The notes: generated by a model from the letters alone, not told the origin. Counted from the first letter of the stretch, positions 17,610 to 27,594 are shown. The stretch is DNA of 64,000 bases from Planctomycetota bacterium (GCA_002683825.1 NYUD01000030.1:1-64000); one strand, 5' to 3'. Translations and numbers: made by a program.

Positions 17610-20600
17610 ATGCCCAGAAAACCGTCACCTGGAGCGGTTTGCGCCGCCTCCGTCCTGTTCCTTTTCGGCGCCTGTTCCGATTCGGCTGGACCCATCAGCT
17701 ACGCCCCCCTTCCCGATGCCGACGGCGACGGACTTCCGGATGCCCTGGAGGTCGCCCTCCGGAGCGATCCGCAGAACGCCGACGACCCGATCGTCGGCGG
17801 CGCGCTGGACGTGGATGACGGCGCCGGCCCCGGCCTCGACGGGATTCCCGACGGGCTGGAGCAATATCTGGCGAGCACCGGCTCGCAGGAGCCGATCACG
17901 GCACGCACGGACTCCGACATCGATGGGATCCCCGACTACCTCGAGATCCTCTCGGGACTGGATCACCTCGACTTCACCTCCCCCCTGGAGAACGGCGCAG
18001 GAGACTCGGATGAGAGCAACAGCTCAGGGCCCGCCCTGGACGGCATCTCGGACGCGATGGAGGCCTACCTCGTCGGACGCGGCACGGACTTTCCGGTCAC
18101 GGTGGACTCGGACACGGATGGCGACGGCTTCACCGATTTCCTTGAAGTTCGGGTAGGCACAGACGCCTTCCAGGACAGAAGCCCACTCTTTCACCAGGTC
18201 TTCGACGTCGATGCAGACGGTCTCCCCGATCACTTCGAACTGACGCTCGACTCCGATCCCCTCAGTGCGAACTTCCCGGTCTTTGAGGGTGACACGGATG
18301 ACGACGGCGGGGTCAACGGCCCCGATGGTGATGCCCTGACGGACGGGGTCGAGACCTTCCTCGAGCGCAACGGCGTCCCCCCGCCGATCACGACCCTCAC
18401 TGACTCGGACGCCGACGGCATTCCCGACTACGTGGAGATCCTCGCCGGCACAAACTTCCTCGACCCCGACGATCCCATCGAAAACGGCGGAGCGGACATC
18501 GACGACGAAACCGGTCCGTCCGATGAAATCAGCGACGCCTTGGAGGCGATTCTCCTGCGCGGCGGGGCTGTCGGCCCGGTGACGACCGCAACCGATTCGG
18601 ATGGCGACGGAATCGCCGACTATGCCGAGCTTCTCAGCGGAAGCGACGCCTTCTCCCCCACATCGCCAAGCATTTTCGACCACTTCGATCTCGATGCCGA
18701 CGGCGTGCCGGACTTCATCGAGCTCCTGCGTCTCAGCGATCCGCAGGACGGCGACGACCCTGTCTCCGAAGGCGGGCTGGACGAAGACAACCAGCTGGGT
18801 CCGCCGGGCGATCGCCTCACCGACGCGATGGAGTTCGTCATCGCCCAGACAGTGAACGGAGGTGCGGTCACCACCTTCGATGACAGCGATTCCGACGGTA
18901 TCTCCGACTACATCGAAATCCTGCTGGCTTCCGATCCCCTCGACACCGACTCGCCGCTACAGGACGGAGACCTGGACGTCACGCCCGAGACCGGTCCCGG
19001 GGGCGACGGCATCAGCGACGCGGTCGAAGCCCTCCTGATCAGCCTCGGTTCGGTCGCCCCGGTCGGCGAAGCGAACCTCACCGACGCGGACATCATCCCG
19101 GATTTTGTCGAGATCTTGATCGGCTCCAACCCCATGGATGGATTCGACCCGAACGTGCGCCAGGTCTCGGACATCGACGGCGACGAGGCACCGGACTACT
19201 TCGAGCTGATGTACGGATCCGACCCCCTATCCCCCGATATTCCGGTCATCGGCGGGGCGGACGACACGGATCGGGACGGGCTGAGCGATGCCTTCGAGCA
19301 TCTCCTGTGCATCGCCCTCGGCCCATTCCAATGCACCGATCCCGACCTCGCCCCGCTGGACGATGCCGATGGCGATGGCCTTTACGATTACCTCGAGGTC
19401 TTGGCCGCGGCGGATCCGCTCGATGCAACCAGCCCAGCCCCCACCGGCGGGAGCAAAGACAACGACACCAACGACGCGACCGGACCGGCCGGCGACGGTA
19501 TCTCCGATGCGCTCGAAGAATTCCTGTTCGAGGGGGGCGCCTCCCTCCCGGTGACTCCGGAGAGCGACACCGACGGCGACACGCTACCGGACCTGCTCGA
19601 GGTCAACGTGGTCACCGACCCCTTCGATGCGACCAGCCCCTTCGCCGACCCGACGGCCGACCACGACGGCGACGGTGTCTCCGATGCGCTCGAATTCTAT
19701 CTGACGACACTGGGTGTCCCGGGTGAGATCGACGCAAGCACCGATACCGACGGCGACGGAGCGCCCGGTTATCTGGAAATCCAGGCAACGAGCGACATAT
19801 TCGATCCCGACAACCCCGTCGTGGACGGCGCTTCCGACCGCGATGACGACGGCTTGTCCGCCGCCCTCGAGGCCGTGCTCGAAAGACTGGCCGGAGGAGA
19901 GTTCGGGTCCCAATCGGACACAGACGGGGACGGCCTGCCGGACTACTTCGAGGTGCAAAATGCTTCAAACCCGCTCTTGACGGATCATCCTTTGCCCGGG
20001 GGTGACCGGGACAAGGTCGAGGAAACAGGACCGGCCGACACAATCACCGACGCGCTGGAGTCGGTGCTCATTCAACTGGGTGCCGCCGCCCCGGTCAGCC
20101 ACCGGACGGACAGCGACAGTGACGGTACACCCGACTACCTCGAGGTACTGGCCTTCACCGACGCGTTCGACGAGACGAGCCCCGTCGAGAACGGCCACGG
20201 CGACCTCGACGGGGACCACATTCGCAATTCCACCGAGGTCGTGCTCGTACGGCTGGGTGCAAGCGCTCCCGTCGGGCTTACCAGCGACACGGACGGGGAC
20301 GGCGCACAGGACTACGTCGAGATGCTCGTCCGCTACAACCCGGTCAGCGGCAACGATCCGGTGCCTTTCGGCGGCAGCACGAACTTCGACGCGAACGCGG
20401 AGACCGGACCGAACGGTGACGGTATTTCAGATGCACTCGAATTGATCCTGATCCGCCAGGGCGCGAAGGCTCCGGTGGGCGCACCCAGCGACACCGACGG
20501 GGACGGGATCCCCGACTACTTCGAAGTGTCCATCGGCTCGAACCCGTTCAATCCGAACGCTCCGTTCAATGGCGGTGACGCAGACACCAACGACAATACG

Positions 20601-22277
20601 GGTCCTGCGGGTGATGGCATCTCCGACAGCCTCGAGATGCTCATCATCTTCTTCGCCAACCAGTTCGGAATTCCGCTAACGCAGGTCACCACGACCACGG
20701 ACCTCGACAACGACGGCGTACCGGATTACGTCGAGATCAACCTCGCTACCAACTTCCTCGACGCCTCGGACTTCCCCGCGGACGGAGTTGAGCCCGAGGC
20801 GCTAAGGCTCGCCATTTCGGGCGACCTTGTACAAGATTCCAAACTCACGGGCACCTTCGTCTACTTCGATGCTGACGACGACTTCCAGGGTGATTCGCGG
20901 GTGCGCTGGTTGCGGGATGACGTCGAGATCGCGGGCGCGAACCTGCCGACCTACGTACTCGTGGCCGAGGACATCGGGACGACCCTGACGTTCGAGGTGA
21001 CGCCGGTGTCGTTGTTCGCCTGGCCGCTCACCACGCTCGAAGGCGCTGCCGAGTCGATCGCGGTCAACATTCCGGTTCCCGCCGTCGCCATCTCGCTCGG
21101 CGGCCCGGGAGGTGTCGGCCGCGCCGATGGTCAAAGCGATCTCGCGCTGTGGTTGCGCGCCGACGTCGGTATCCATGCGGAGGGTGGGAATGTCGTCCGC
21201 TGGAAGGACCAAAGCGGCCACGGCATCGATGCCGTGGCGGTCGGTCCTCGGCCCGTGTTCGGGGCCGGGGGAAACGCTTCCCCACCCCCGAACGGGGTCC
21301 GTTTCGAGGCTCGCAATTCGCTCCTGTTCCCGCGTCCTGTGAACGGCGAATTCACCGTGATTGCAGGCTTCCGTACCGGGTCGGAGACCGGTCATCCGCG
21401 CGAAGAATGGGCTCCCGCTCTTCTCGGCAGCGTTTCCGAAGCCGGCGCGTTCCGCGATCTTCACCTGGGTTTGAACGAGGGGCTAGCCCGTCTCTCCGTG
21501 ACGGGTCGATCGCTCACGGGCGGCAATCCTTTGAACGACGGCCGGATGCACGTGCTCACCGCCGTGCGCACGGTCGAGGAACTCCAGCTCTTCACGGACG
21601 GCATCGGCGTCGCCGCCGAAACTGCAGCGCTGCCCATTGAGCTTTCACCGTCGCGCTTGACGCTCGGTAGCTCCACGGAGAGCAGCGGCTATTTCGAGGG
21701 CGAATTCTTCGAACTGATTCTCTTCGACCGCGTTCTCAATCCTCTCGAACGGCAGCTGGTCGATCACTACCTCGCCGGTCGCTGGAGAGGAACCCTGGAC
21801 GAAGCTCTATTTGAGCACTTCGATACGCACGCCGCAGACATCGCGGGCATCGGTCGCATTGACGAGTTCGTTCAGGGCGATGCCCAGGGCACGGGCGCCG
21901 TGCGGATCGCCAACGCCAGCTCCCTCGATGTGGGAGACTTCCTCCTCTTCGGTGCGGATGCGGGCGGCGCCGGTTTGTCGACGGAGGTCCCGCCAGGCAT
22001 CGCGGCGCGGCTCGAACGCACCTGGGCTTACACGCAGACCGGAGCAGGCGATGGTGTCGGTACGGTCGACGTCTGGTTCTACCTGGGCGACGCCTCGACC
22101 GGTCGATCCTCGCAAGACTTCCGCCTTCTGATCGACGAGGACGGTGATTTCTCGAACGCGAGTGCTTCGAACTCGCAAGCGAGCTTCGATCCCCACCGGG
22201 CACTGGTTCGCTTCCTTGGTGTCGACCTCCAGGGGGGGCGTTTCTTCGCACTGGGGTTGTTCCCCTCCTCGAAGTAG
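17610..22277 (+). CDS. Giant calcium-repeat lipoprotein with LamG-like domain
   Basis: 1555 residues. The N-terminus has a signal peptide and lipobox-like FLFGACSDS (Cys22). Residues 33-1060 are an Asp-rich array resembling thrombospondin type 3 calcium-binding repeats. Two kinds of unit largely alternate: A, such as SDTDGDGIPDYFEV then GSNPFN (I count about 18), and B, such as ETGPNGDGISDALELIL (about 14). Residues 1060-1160 look like an immunoglobulin-type linker. Residues 1170-1400 resemble a LamG/concanavalin domain (LALWLRADVG, WKDQSGHGIDA), followed by a 150-residue beta-rich tail. A role as a calcium-stiffened surface stalk with a ligand-binding head is inferred. No clear Shine-Dalgarno precedes the ATG. 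A strong terminator follows. Confidence 0.85.
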   Translation: MPRKPSPGAVCAASVLFLFGACSDSAGPISYAPLPDADGDGLPDALEVALRSDPQNADDPIVGGALDVDDGAGPGLDGIPDGLEQYLASTGSQEPITARTDSDIDGIPDYLEILSGLDHLDFTSPLENGAGDSDESNSSGPALDGISDAMEAYLVGRGTDFPVTVDSDTDGDGFTDFLEVRVGTDAFQDRSPLFHQVFDVDADGLPDHFELTLDSDPLSANFPVFEGDTDDDGGVNGPDGDALTDGVETFLERNGVPPPITTLTDSDADGIPDYVEILAGTNFLDPDDPIENGGADIDDETGPSDEISDALEAILLRGGAVGPVTTATDSDGDGIADYAELLSGSDAFSPTSPSIFDHFDLDADGVPDFIELLRLSDPQDGDDPVSEGGLDEDNQLGPPGDRLTDAMEFVIAQTVNGGAVTTFDDSDSDGISDYIEILLASDPLDTDSPLQDGDLDVTPETGPGGDGISDAVEALLISLGSVAPVGEANLTDADIIPDFVEILIGSNPMDGFDPNVRQVSDIDGDEAPDYFELMYGSDPLSPDIPVIGGADDTDRDGLSDAFEHLLCIALGPFQCTDPDLAPLDDADGDGLYDYLEVLAAADPLDATSPAPTGGSKDNDTNDATGPAGDGISDALEEFLFEGGASLPVTPESDTDGDTLPDLLEVNVVTDPFDATSPFADPTADHDGDGVSDALEFYLTTLGVPGEIDASTDTDGDGAPGYLEIQATSDIFDPDNPVVDGASDRDDDGLSAALEAVLERLAGGEFGSQSDTDGDGLPDYFEVQNASNPLLTDHPLPGGDRDKVEETGPADTITDALESVLIQLGAAAPVSHRTDSDSDGTPDYLEVLAFTDAFDETSPVENGHGDLDGDHIRNSTEVVLVRLGASAPVGLTSDTDGDGAQDYVEMLVRYNPVSGNDPVPFGGSTNFDANAETGPNGDGISDALELILIRQGAKAPVGAPSDTDGDGIPDYFEVSIGSNPFNPNAPFNGGDADTNDNTGPAGDGISDSLEMLIIFFANQFGIPLTQVTTTTDLDNDGVPDYVEINLATNFLDASDFPADGVEPEALRLAISGDLVQDSKLTGTFVYFDADDDFQGDSRVRWLRDDVEIAGANLPTYVLVAEDIGTTLTFEVTPVSLFAWPLTTLEGAAESIAVNIPVPAVAISLGGPGGVGRADGQSDLALWLRADVGIHAEGGNVVRWKDQSGHGIDAVAVGPRPVFGAGGNASPPPNGVRFEARNSLLFPRPVNGEFTVIAGFRTGSETGHPREEWAPALLGSVSEAGAFRDLHLGLNEGLARLSVTGRSLTGGNPLNDGRMHVLTAVRTVEELQLFTDGIGVAAETAALPIELSPSRLTLGSSTESSGYFEGEFFELILFDRVLNPLERQLVDHYLAGRWRGTLDEALFEHFDTHAADIAGIGRIDEFVQGDAQGTGAVRIANASSLDVGDFLLFGADAGGAGLSTEVPPGIAARLERTWAYTQTGAGDGVGTVDVWFYLGDASTGRSSQDFRLLIDEDGDFSNASASNSQASFDPHRALVRFLGVDLQGGRFFALGLFPSSK

Positions 22278-22305
22278 GGCGAGGTCCAACGAACTCTCAA
22301 GAAAT

Positions 22306-22353
22306 GGGCGCCGCTCGAGTGCAACGATCTCGAGCGGCGCCCGTCTCTTTTTT
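22306..22353 (+). terminator. Strong rho-independent terminator
   Basis: A perfect 14-bp stem (22306-22319 pairing with 22329-22342), mostly G-C, with a 9-base loop is followed by GTCTCTTTTTT. It begins 29 bases after the stop of the giant repeat protein and ends that transcript. Confidence 0.92.
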
Positions 22354-22527
22354 CGGCGGCTGCTTTCCAGCTTTCCCCTCGCCCGGCCGGCACAATTGGG
22401 AGTTAATGACGCGGCCGGTCGCATGCATGAGACCCTTCGACCTCACCGCCCTTCGATCGGTCCTCTTTTCGACCGTCCACCTGTCTGACGCTCGCCTGTT
22501 TTCCTTCGCCATTCGCCATTCCGTTTC

Positions 22528-23592
22528 GTGAATCCCGTCCTCAAGAAAATTCTCCTGGCGCTCGGAGCGATGTTCTTCTTGTTGCTCATCCTCGAGGGCA
22601 CGAGCAGCGTGGTCCTTTCGTGCACCGGCCAGCAGGTGCTCAAGGACAGAAACAATCCGATCCGGGGACGCAAAGGCGTGGTCAACGTCTTCCAGTTCGA
22701 TGAAGAGCTGGGTTGGAGTTACCGACCGGATACTCATTCGCCCGACTACTACGGCGAAGGCCTCTCGATGACCACCAATTCCCGTGGGATGCGCTCCACG
22801 TACGAGCACACCGGAGAGATTCCCGAGGGCAAGTATCGTGTCATCTGCCTGGGCGACTCCTTCACGATGGGCTGGGGTGTCAGCGATGATGAGACCTTCC
22901 CTCACTTCCTGGAGGAAAGCACCGAGACCATCGAGGCCGTCAACATGGGCTGCGGGGCGTACGGTGCGCAGCAGTGTTACTTGTGGTATCTCCGCGATGG
23001 GCTTGAACTCGAAACCGATGTTCTGCTTCTGTGCGTCATCAACGACGATTTTCGCCGCATGGCCCCCAGGAACAAATCGGCCGACGGAACCCCTCGCCCC
23101 ATCGTGGATGTGCACGACGGCGAGCTTCAATTGACAAGACCGATGAGTGCGCGCAAAGTCGTGAGTAAGCGCAATCCGGTGATCCGCTTTCTGAAGGATC
23201 TTTCGATCTATCGCCTGCTGCTTTCCTGGGCCAGGCAGTCGTACGACCAAAAGTCGGTAGCGGAGGCTCACTTCGCACCTGCCTCCGAAGCCATGTTCCG
23301 CGATCTGGCCCGACGTAGCCGCGAGCGCTCCCAGAAGTTCTATCTCGTCTACCTGCCGACGCTGTGGGAGCTCCCCGATCGTTCACGACTCCTGAACACC
23401 TGGTTGCGCGAATTCCTGAAGGAAGAAGGGATCGGCCTGATCGATCTCAGCACGACTTTCGCCGCCCTTTCCCCTTCAGAGCGGCGAACTCTGTACTTGC
23501 CGGATGGTCATTTCTCCGTATTCGGCACCCGCATGGCGTCAAAGGGAATCATCGAAGGTTTACGCAGGTTGGATGCGGAGTTTCCAGAGTAA
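22528..23592 (+). CDS. Membrane-anchored SGNH-fold protein (second copy)
   Basis: 354 residues from a GTG at 22528, directly preceding a hydrophobic anchor (ILLALGAMFFLLLILEG); no clear Shine-Dalgarno is seen. Block I is VICLGDSFTMGWGVSDDETF, a later NDDFRR may hold the block III Asn, and LPDGHFSVFGTRMASKGI gives the block V Asp and His. It shares anchor, GDS motif and GWGVSD with the protein at 8459-9502, so the two are paralogues. The catalytic set looks complete, consistent with an envelope esterase or acyl-transfer role. It sits after a strong terminator and so has its own promoter. Confidence 0.82.
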   Translation: MNPVLKKILLALGAMFFLLLILEGTSSVVLSCTGQQVLKDRNNPIRGRKGVVNVFQFDEELGWSYRPDTHSPDYYGEGLSMTTNSRGMRSTYEHTGEIPEGKYRVICLGDSFTMGWGVSDDETFPHFLEESTETIEAVNMGCGAYGAQQCYLWYLRDGLELETDVLLLCVINDDFRRMAPRNKSADGTPRPIVDVHDGELQLTRPMSARKVVSKRNPVIRFLKDLSIYRLLLSWARQSYDQKSVAEAHFAPASEAMFRDLARRSRERSQKFYLVYLPTLWELPDRSRLLNTWLREFLKEEGIGLIDLSTTFAALSPSERRTLYLPDGHFSVFGTRMASKGIIEGLRRLDAEFPE

Positions 23593-23819
23593 GCCCCGGC
23601 AGTACGATCGAGCGCCTGCATCTGTGGAAGTGTCTCTCAGGAGGGCCCTTCGCATCGGACGACTTGGCGCGCTCCAGGTTTCGATCCACGGAACCCGGAG
23701 CGCGCATGGGTCAGCGCCCGTCGGCGCTGAAGAAGTGGCCCGGGGCTACCGGGAAAGGGGCCAAAAGTCGCAGATGCGATGGCTCGGCCACGACTCCCCG
23801 TAAGATGGGACGCGGTTCC

Positions 23820-24449
23820 ATGGACGAGACTCTGGATTTCCTCGCCGCCGAGCGCTGTTCGGCGATCCTGCGCACCCATCACCCTCGAGCGGTCCTGCCC
23901 GCGCTCCGGGCAGCGATCGAGGGGGGATTCAAGGTCGTCGAATGCACGCTGAACACCCCGGGAGCCCTCGGGGCCATCGAAGAATGTGCTGCCAACCCCG
24001 ACCTGTTGGTCGGCGCCGGCACCGTACTGTCGGTCGAGGATGCCCGCATGGCGACGGGTGCTGGTGCGCGCTTTCTCGTCTCCCCCGTATGCGACCCGGA
24101 CGTCATCGCCTGGGGCGTCGAGAATGACATCGTCATCATTCCGGGAACCTACACCCCCACCGAGATGTTGCGAGCACACCGGCTGGGCGCGCCGATCGTC
24201 AAGCTGTTTCCCGGTCCGCCGAACGGTCCCGATTTCGTACGCGCGGTCCGCGGGCCGATGCCGTTCCTGCGCATCTTCCCGACATCCGGCGTGACCCTCG
24301 AAAACGCGCGGGAGTTCCTGGATGCGGGAGCCTTCGGCGTGGGCTTCGTCAACTGCCTCTTCCAACCCGACGACCTTGCGGGGGAGCGCTTCGACCTGCT
24401 CCGCGAACGGGCCGCGCGGATGGTCGCCTGCACCGCCTCAGACATCTGA
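23820..24449 (+). CDS. eda: KDPG/KHG aldolase family protein
   Basis: 209 residues, typical for 2-keto-3-deoxy-6-phosphogluconate aldolase, which splits KDPG to pyruvate and glyceraldehyde 3-phosphate in the Entner-Doudoroff route. Catalytic residues are visible: Arg18 in AILRTHHP, Glu41 in VVECTLNTPGA, and the Schiff-base Lys128 in APIVKLFPG. VGAGTVLSVEDA and LVSPVCDPDVI are also characteristic. I chose the ATG at 23820; another in-frame ATG at 23802 would add six residues. No dehydratase (edd) is adjacent, so a related 4-hydroxy-2-oxoglutarate aldolase role remains possible. Confidence 0.9.
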   Translation: MDETLDFLAAERCSAILRTHHPRAVLPALRAAIEGGFKVVECTLNTPGALGAIEECAANPDLLVGAGTVLSVEDARMATGAGARFLVSPVCDPDVIAWGVENDIVIIPGTYTPTEMLRAHRLGAPIVKLFPGPPNGPDFVRAVRGPMPFLRIFPTSGVTLENAREFLDAGAFGVGFVNCLFQPDDLAGERFDLLRERAARMVACTASDI

Positions 24450-24625
24450 GCTTCAGGCGGCGCATTGCTCCCGCACACTCTACCTTTCCGCAAGAGCCTC
24501 GATCTCTTCTTCCACCGGCGCCGAAGCCTACCTGGTCGAGTTCTCGCTCGACGGTCGCCTCGTGCCGATCACGCACCACCACGCGGGATGCACACGGTCA
24601 GCGTTGACCGGCGGGGAGGGACGCC

Positions 24626-26350
24626 TCAGGGAACGCCGATCTCGAGGCGCATGCCGTTCGTCAGGCGTAGGTCCTCTTCGGGCAACGTTCCGGCGAAGTC
24701 CACGAACAGGCCCTGCGCGTACCATTCGGAATCGACGAGGGCGATGTTGTTGGGAATGTCCAGCCGAATGACCGCGGGCGTCCCGACCCACAGCGGTCCG
24801 ATCTCCATGAGAGCGTAGGGTGCTACGGCCAACAACTCGCCGAAGGGGGTCATCGAGCCGCATTCTCCTCCCCCTCCCTCCGGTGCACGGCCCGAAATCA
24901 GGACCGCCGTGATGACGCCGGGAGTCTGTCCGTTGTCCAGGTCGAGCGAAAGCGTGTCGCCCGCTCGAACCGTTCCGCTGCGAACCTGCATCGTGCCGGG
25001 GTTGCCAACGCATCCAGGAAGCTCGAGTGCGAGCCCGAAGTCCGCCATGACCACAGCATCGAGATTGCCCTGCAGGGTGACTTCGGCCATCCAGAAGCGA
25101 CCGTCATCACTGACGGAGAAGGAGTTCGCCGATTTCCGCAGCCCAGTGACACGGAGGCCATCGACGAAGTCCAGGCCCTTGCGAAGGATCACGTCGTGAT
25201 TGCGCATGTACGCCAGGTCCTCCGAGCCCAGCGTGTTGTTCAGATCCGCGATCCAGAAGACGTCGCGACTGTTCGCAATGTAGACCGGGCCGTCGGTCGC
25301 GCGGCCAACCGTCGCTCCATTCAAGGACGGTAGCGTCTGTCCCTCCTGGATGTACACCTCGCCGTTCACCATGAGAACCTCGTCCGTGTTTACGAGCGGA
25401 CCGCCAATGGTGGAGTTGAGTTCCGCCGTGTGCACACAGTCCCCGAAGTCGTTGATGTCGGCTTCAACCGACCGGAAGCTCGCGATGCTTCGTCCATCGA
25501 GATTCGAGCTACCGGAGACGGAAAACGACTGTCCGACACGCGCAACGATCGTGTGAAGTCCGATCAGCATGTAGTGGCCGGGCGGTTCGGTTAATGTTTT
25601 CGCTCCCCAGATGAAGTCTCCATGTCCGTTGACACCAACGGAGTGAAATCTCGTTGCAGGGGTGTACCCCTTGAAGACCATCGGATCGGCGTCGTCGGGA
25701 TCGAGATCGACAGGGAACTGCTGGTTCCTGGTGATCAGCACACGGGTCTCTTCCACCGATCCAAACTCGTCGATGGTGAGCTCGACGACCGCATCGGCCG
25801 AGCCTGCGGCCGGATCCTCGATCCGGCAGAAGACGAGGATTTTCCGCGGTGTTACGAAGTCAAAGCTCAAGAAGGCCTGGTAAAGCGTCCCGGGGCTCAC
25901 CTGGCCTTCCGAAGCACCCACAAGGAAGTCCTCCCGAGCGAGGAGCCGGGTGTTCCAGTACAGACAATCGTTGTTCGAGTTCGAGACCCCGGGTCCGTCG
26001 ATCGAGAGGGTCCAAAGAATGTTGCCCGAATCGTCGTAGCGCCAGGACGAGCTGTTCAGGGATCCGATGCTCGCGCCGGGGGGAGCGGCGAGGAAATCGC
26101 CTTCGCCGACCGCGGTGAAGCCTTGGCGGAGGACGACGTTGTCGGTCACACCCCCCAGGGATTCGGTTTTGGCCAGGACGAGCCAGCCGCCTTCGTTATT
26201 GACGACGAGGTTCTTGACCACGTCGAGGAGGCCGAATCCGACGACAGGGTCACCCTCTTGGGAGAGGAGATCGATGGTCTGGGCGGAGGCCGTGCCATCC
26301 GGAAGAAGCAATCCAAGAAGTGAAAAAAGCCAAGAACTACGGGGCCGCAT
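24626..26350 (-). CDS. Secreted protein of unknown function
   Basis: 574 residues. GGAGA stands 5 bases before the ATG at 26350, and a clear signal peptide (SSWLFSLLGLLLPDGTASAQ) follows. The mature protein is a series of short beta-rich blades with recurring phrases such as DDSGNILWTLSID, VGVNGHGDFIWGA and VSDDGRFWMAEV, spaced about 70-80 residues. This suggests a repeat fold such as a beta-propeller. Near the C-terminus there is a short domain opening PGCVGNPGTMQV. I do not recognise a catalytic site. The gene is convergent with the aldolase gene, with 176 gene-free bases between them. Confidence 0.8.
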   Translation of the reverse strand: MRPRSSWLFSLLGLLLPDGTASAQTIDLLSQEGDPVVGFGLLDVVKNLVVNNEGGWLVLAKTESLGGVTDNVVLRQGFTAVGEGDFLAAPPGASIGSLNSSSWRYDDSGNILWTLSIDGPGVSNSNNDCLYWNTRLLAREDFLVGASEGQVSPGTLYQAFLSFDFVTPRKILVFCRIEDPAAGSADAVVELTIDEFGSVEETRVLITRNQQFPVDLDPDDADPMVFKGYTPATRFHSVGVNGHGDFIWGAKTLTEPPGHYMLIGLHTIVARVGQSFSVSGSSNLDGRSIASFRSVEADINDFGDCVHTAELNSTIGGPLVNTDEVLMVNGEVYIQEGQTLPSLNGATVGRATDGPVYIANSRDVFWIADLNNTLGSEDLAYMRNHDVILRKGLDFVDGLRVTGLRKSANSFSVSDDGRFWMAEVTLQGNLDAVVMADFGLALELPGCVGNPGTMQVRSGTVRAGDTLSLDLDNGQTPGVITAVLISGRAPEGGGGECGSMTPFGELLAVAPYALMEIGPLWVGTPAVIRLDIPNNIALVDSEWYAQGLFVDFAGTLPEEDLRLTNGMRLEIGVP

Positions 26351-26492
26351 GCGGGTCTCCTGCAGGATTCCACCCGGCGTCCTCGCACTCGGGGCCCGGC
26401 ATGGTCGTCCCCGGTCCTAGGCGCGGTAGCTCTTCCGGTCACCGAGATAACAGCCCCTGAATTCAGGACTCCAGCGCCGGCCCCGGACCGTT

Positions 26493-26729
26493 CTACTTGA
26501 ACCGAAGCTCCACCGTCGGCTCCCTACGCCCCTCCAAGCGCACCTTCTTCCTCGCTGTACGTCCATCGTCGAGCGTCGCCTTCACCGCGTACTTACCCGG
26601 AAAGCCATGCGGAACGGGACGGCAGCACGAAGAAGAGGGACGGGCCAGGACGCGTTCCCTTTCGTTCGCGTTGCGTCTTCCTCTTGGAGCCCGTAGCGAA
26701 CCCTCCCGTACCTCCCAGGAGCCCTCCAT
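26493..26729 (-). pseudogene. Possible remnant of a carboxypeptidase-regulatory-like domain
   Basis: The last 36 codons read FPGKYAVKATLDDGRTARKK and then VELRFK at the stop, the typical last strands of a carboxypeptidase regulatory-like (beta-sandwich) domain. The preceding codons of the same frame are Arg- and Ser-rich and not protein-like. No ribosome binding site or signal peptide is visible. I read it as the tail of a gene whose front is lost or frame-shifted. A sigma factor gene begins 240 bases away on the other strand. The surrounding 26351-26966 holds no other gene. Confidence 0.4.
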
Positions 26730-26966
26730 CGTCTCACGCCGCGGATGGGCACCGACGAATAGCGGGAGTCACTGCCCCGCGAAAGTGCAGTGGCTGCAAG
26801 GGGTTGCGTGATGGAACCGGGGCGTGCCGCGAATGGAGTTCAAAAAAAAAAGGGGTTACTCCGATCCGTTTCTCGCAAAAGGGCAACCACTTCAGCGAGA
26901 CGTTTGCGCTGCGAACTTCACGTTCGTACATCCCCCTGCCCCGTGGATGCTTATCATGAGACGACG

Positions 26967-27569
26967 ATGTCCGTCGTAGGCTGCGCACGATTTGATCTGG
27001 ATGTAGCGCGACGCGGCGACGGCGACGCACTTGCGCACATGATCGCCCGGTCCCGACGGGGATTGGTCCGTGGGATCCAGAGGATGTCATGGCAAACCGG
27101 ACAGGGAGATTGCGATCCGGAGGACATTTTTCAGGACACCATCGTCCGTTGCTTCGCGACCGTACACGCCATGCGGGCGGAGACCGAACGCGGTTTTCGG
27201 GCCTGGTTTCTGGGCATCGCCCGCAACCAGCTGCTCGAACGCGCGCGACGCCGCTCGCGTGGGAATATCGGACAATCGTCCAAGTCCGGTGTTTTGCACG
27301 AGGGCAGCTCCGTATCCCCTGGACCGACGAACAACCGCGGCCCACGGAATAGTCAAAAGTTGCTGTGGAACCTGAAGACACAGAATCGTTCGGTGCTGCT
27401 CTTGCGAGAGCTCTTCAGCTTGCCGTGGAACGACGTGGCCACCGTGCTGACCCGGCCCTCGGGCACGGCGGCGCGCGGTTTGCACGCCCGCACACGTCGA
27501 CGAGCCTCGAGCCCGAGAGGTTCGTTTTGTAGCGTTCGAAGCGAATCCCAGCATGCCTGGTCGGTTTGA
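26967..27569 (+). CDS. ECF-type RNA polymerase sigma factor
   Basis: 200 residues from an ATG at 26967. The frame is open to 26790, but the added residues are not protein-like and include an A-run. Region 2 spans about residues 12-95: GDGDALAHMIARSRRGLV, DPEDIFQDTIVRCF (core binding) and FRAWFLGIARNQLLERAR (-10 recognition). A linker of about 35 residues leads to region 4 (VLLLRELFSLPWNDVATVL, then ARGLHARTRRRA), which binds the -35 element. No anti-sigma factor with a recognisable anchor is adjacent. The next plus-strand gene starts 25 bases after the stop, so the sigma factor may head that group. Confidence 0.82.
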   Translation: MSVVGCARFDLDVARRGDGDALAHMIARSRRGLVRGIQRMSWQTGQGDCDPEDIFQDTIVRCFATVHAMRAETERGFRAWFLGIARNQLLERARRRSRGNIGQSSKSGVLHEGSSVSPGPTNNRGPRNSQKLLWNLKTQNRSVLLLRELFSLPWNDVATVLTRPSGTAARGLHARTRRRASSPRGSFCSVRSESQHAWSV

Positions 27570-27594
27570 GCCAAAGCCTCGCTAGACTCCCGCC

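Noticed and set aside
17020..17628. 202-codon minus-strand open frame in the long intergenic region
   Set aside because: Arg/Ser/Gly-rich composition, no signature, no ribosome binding site.
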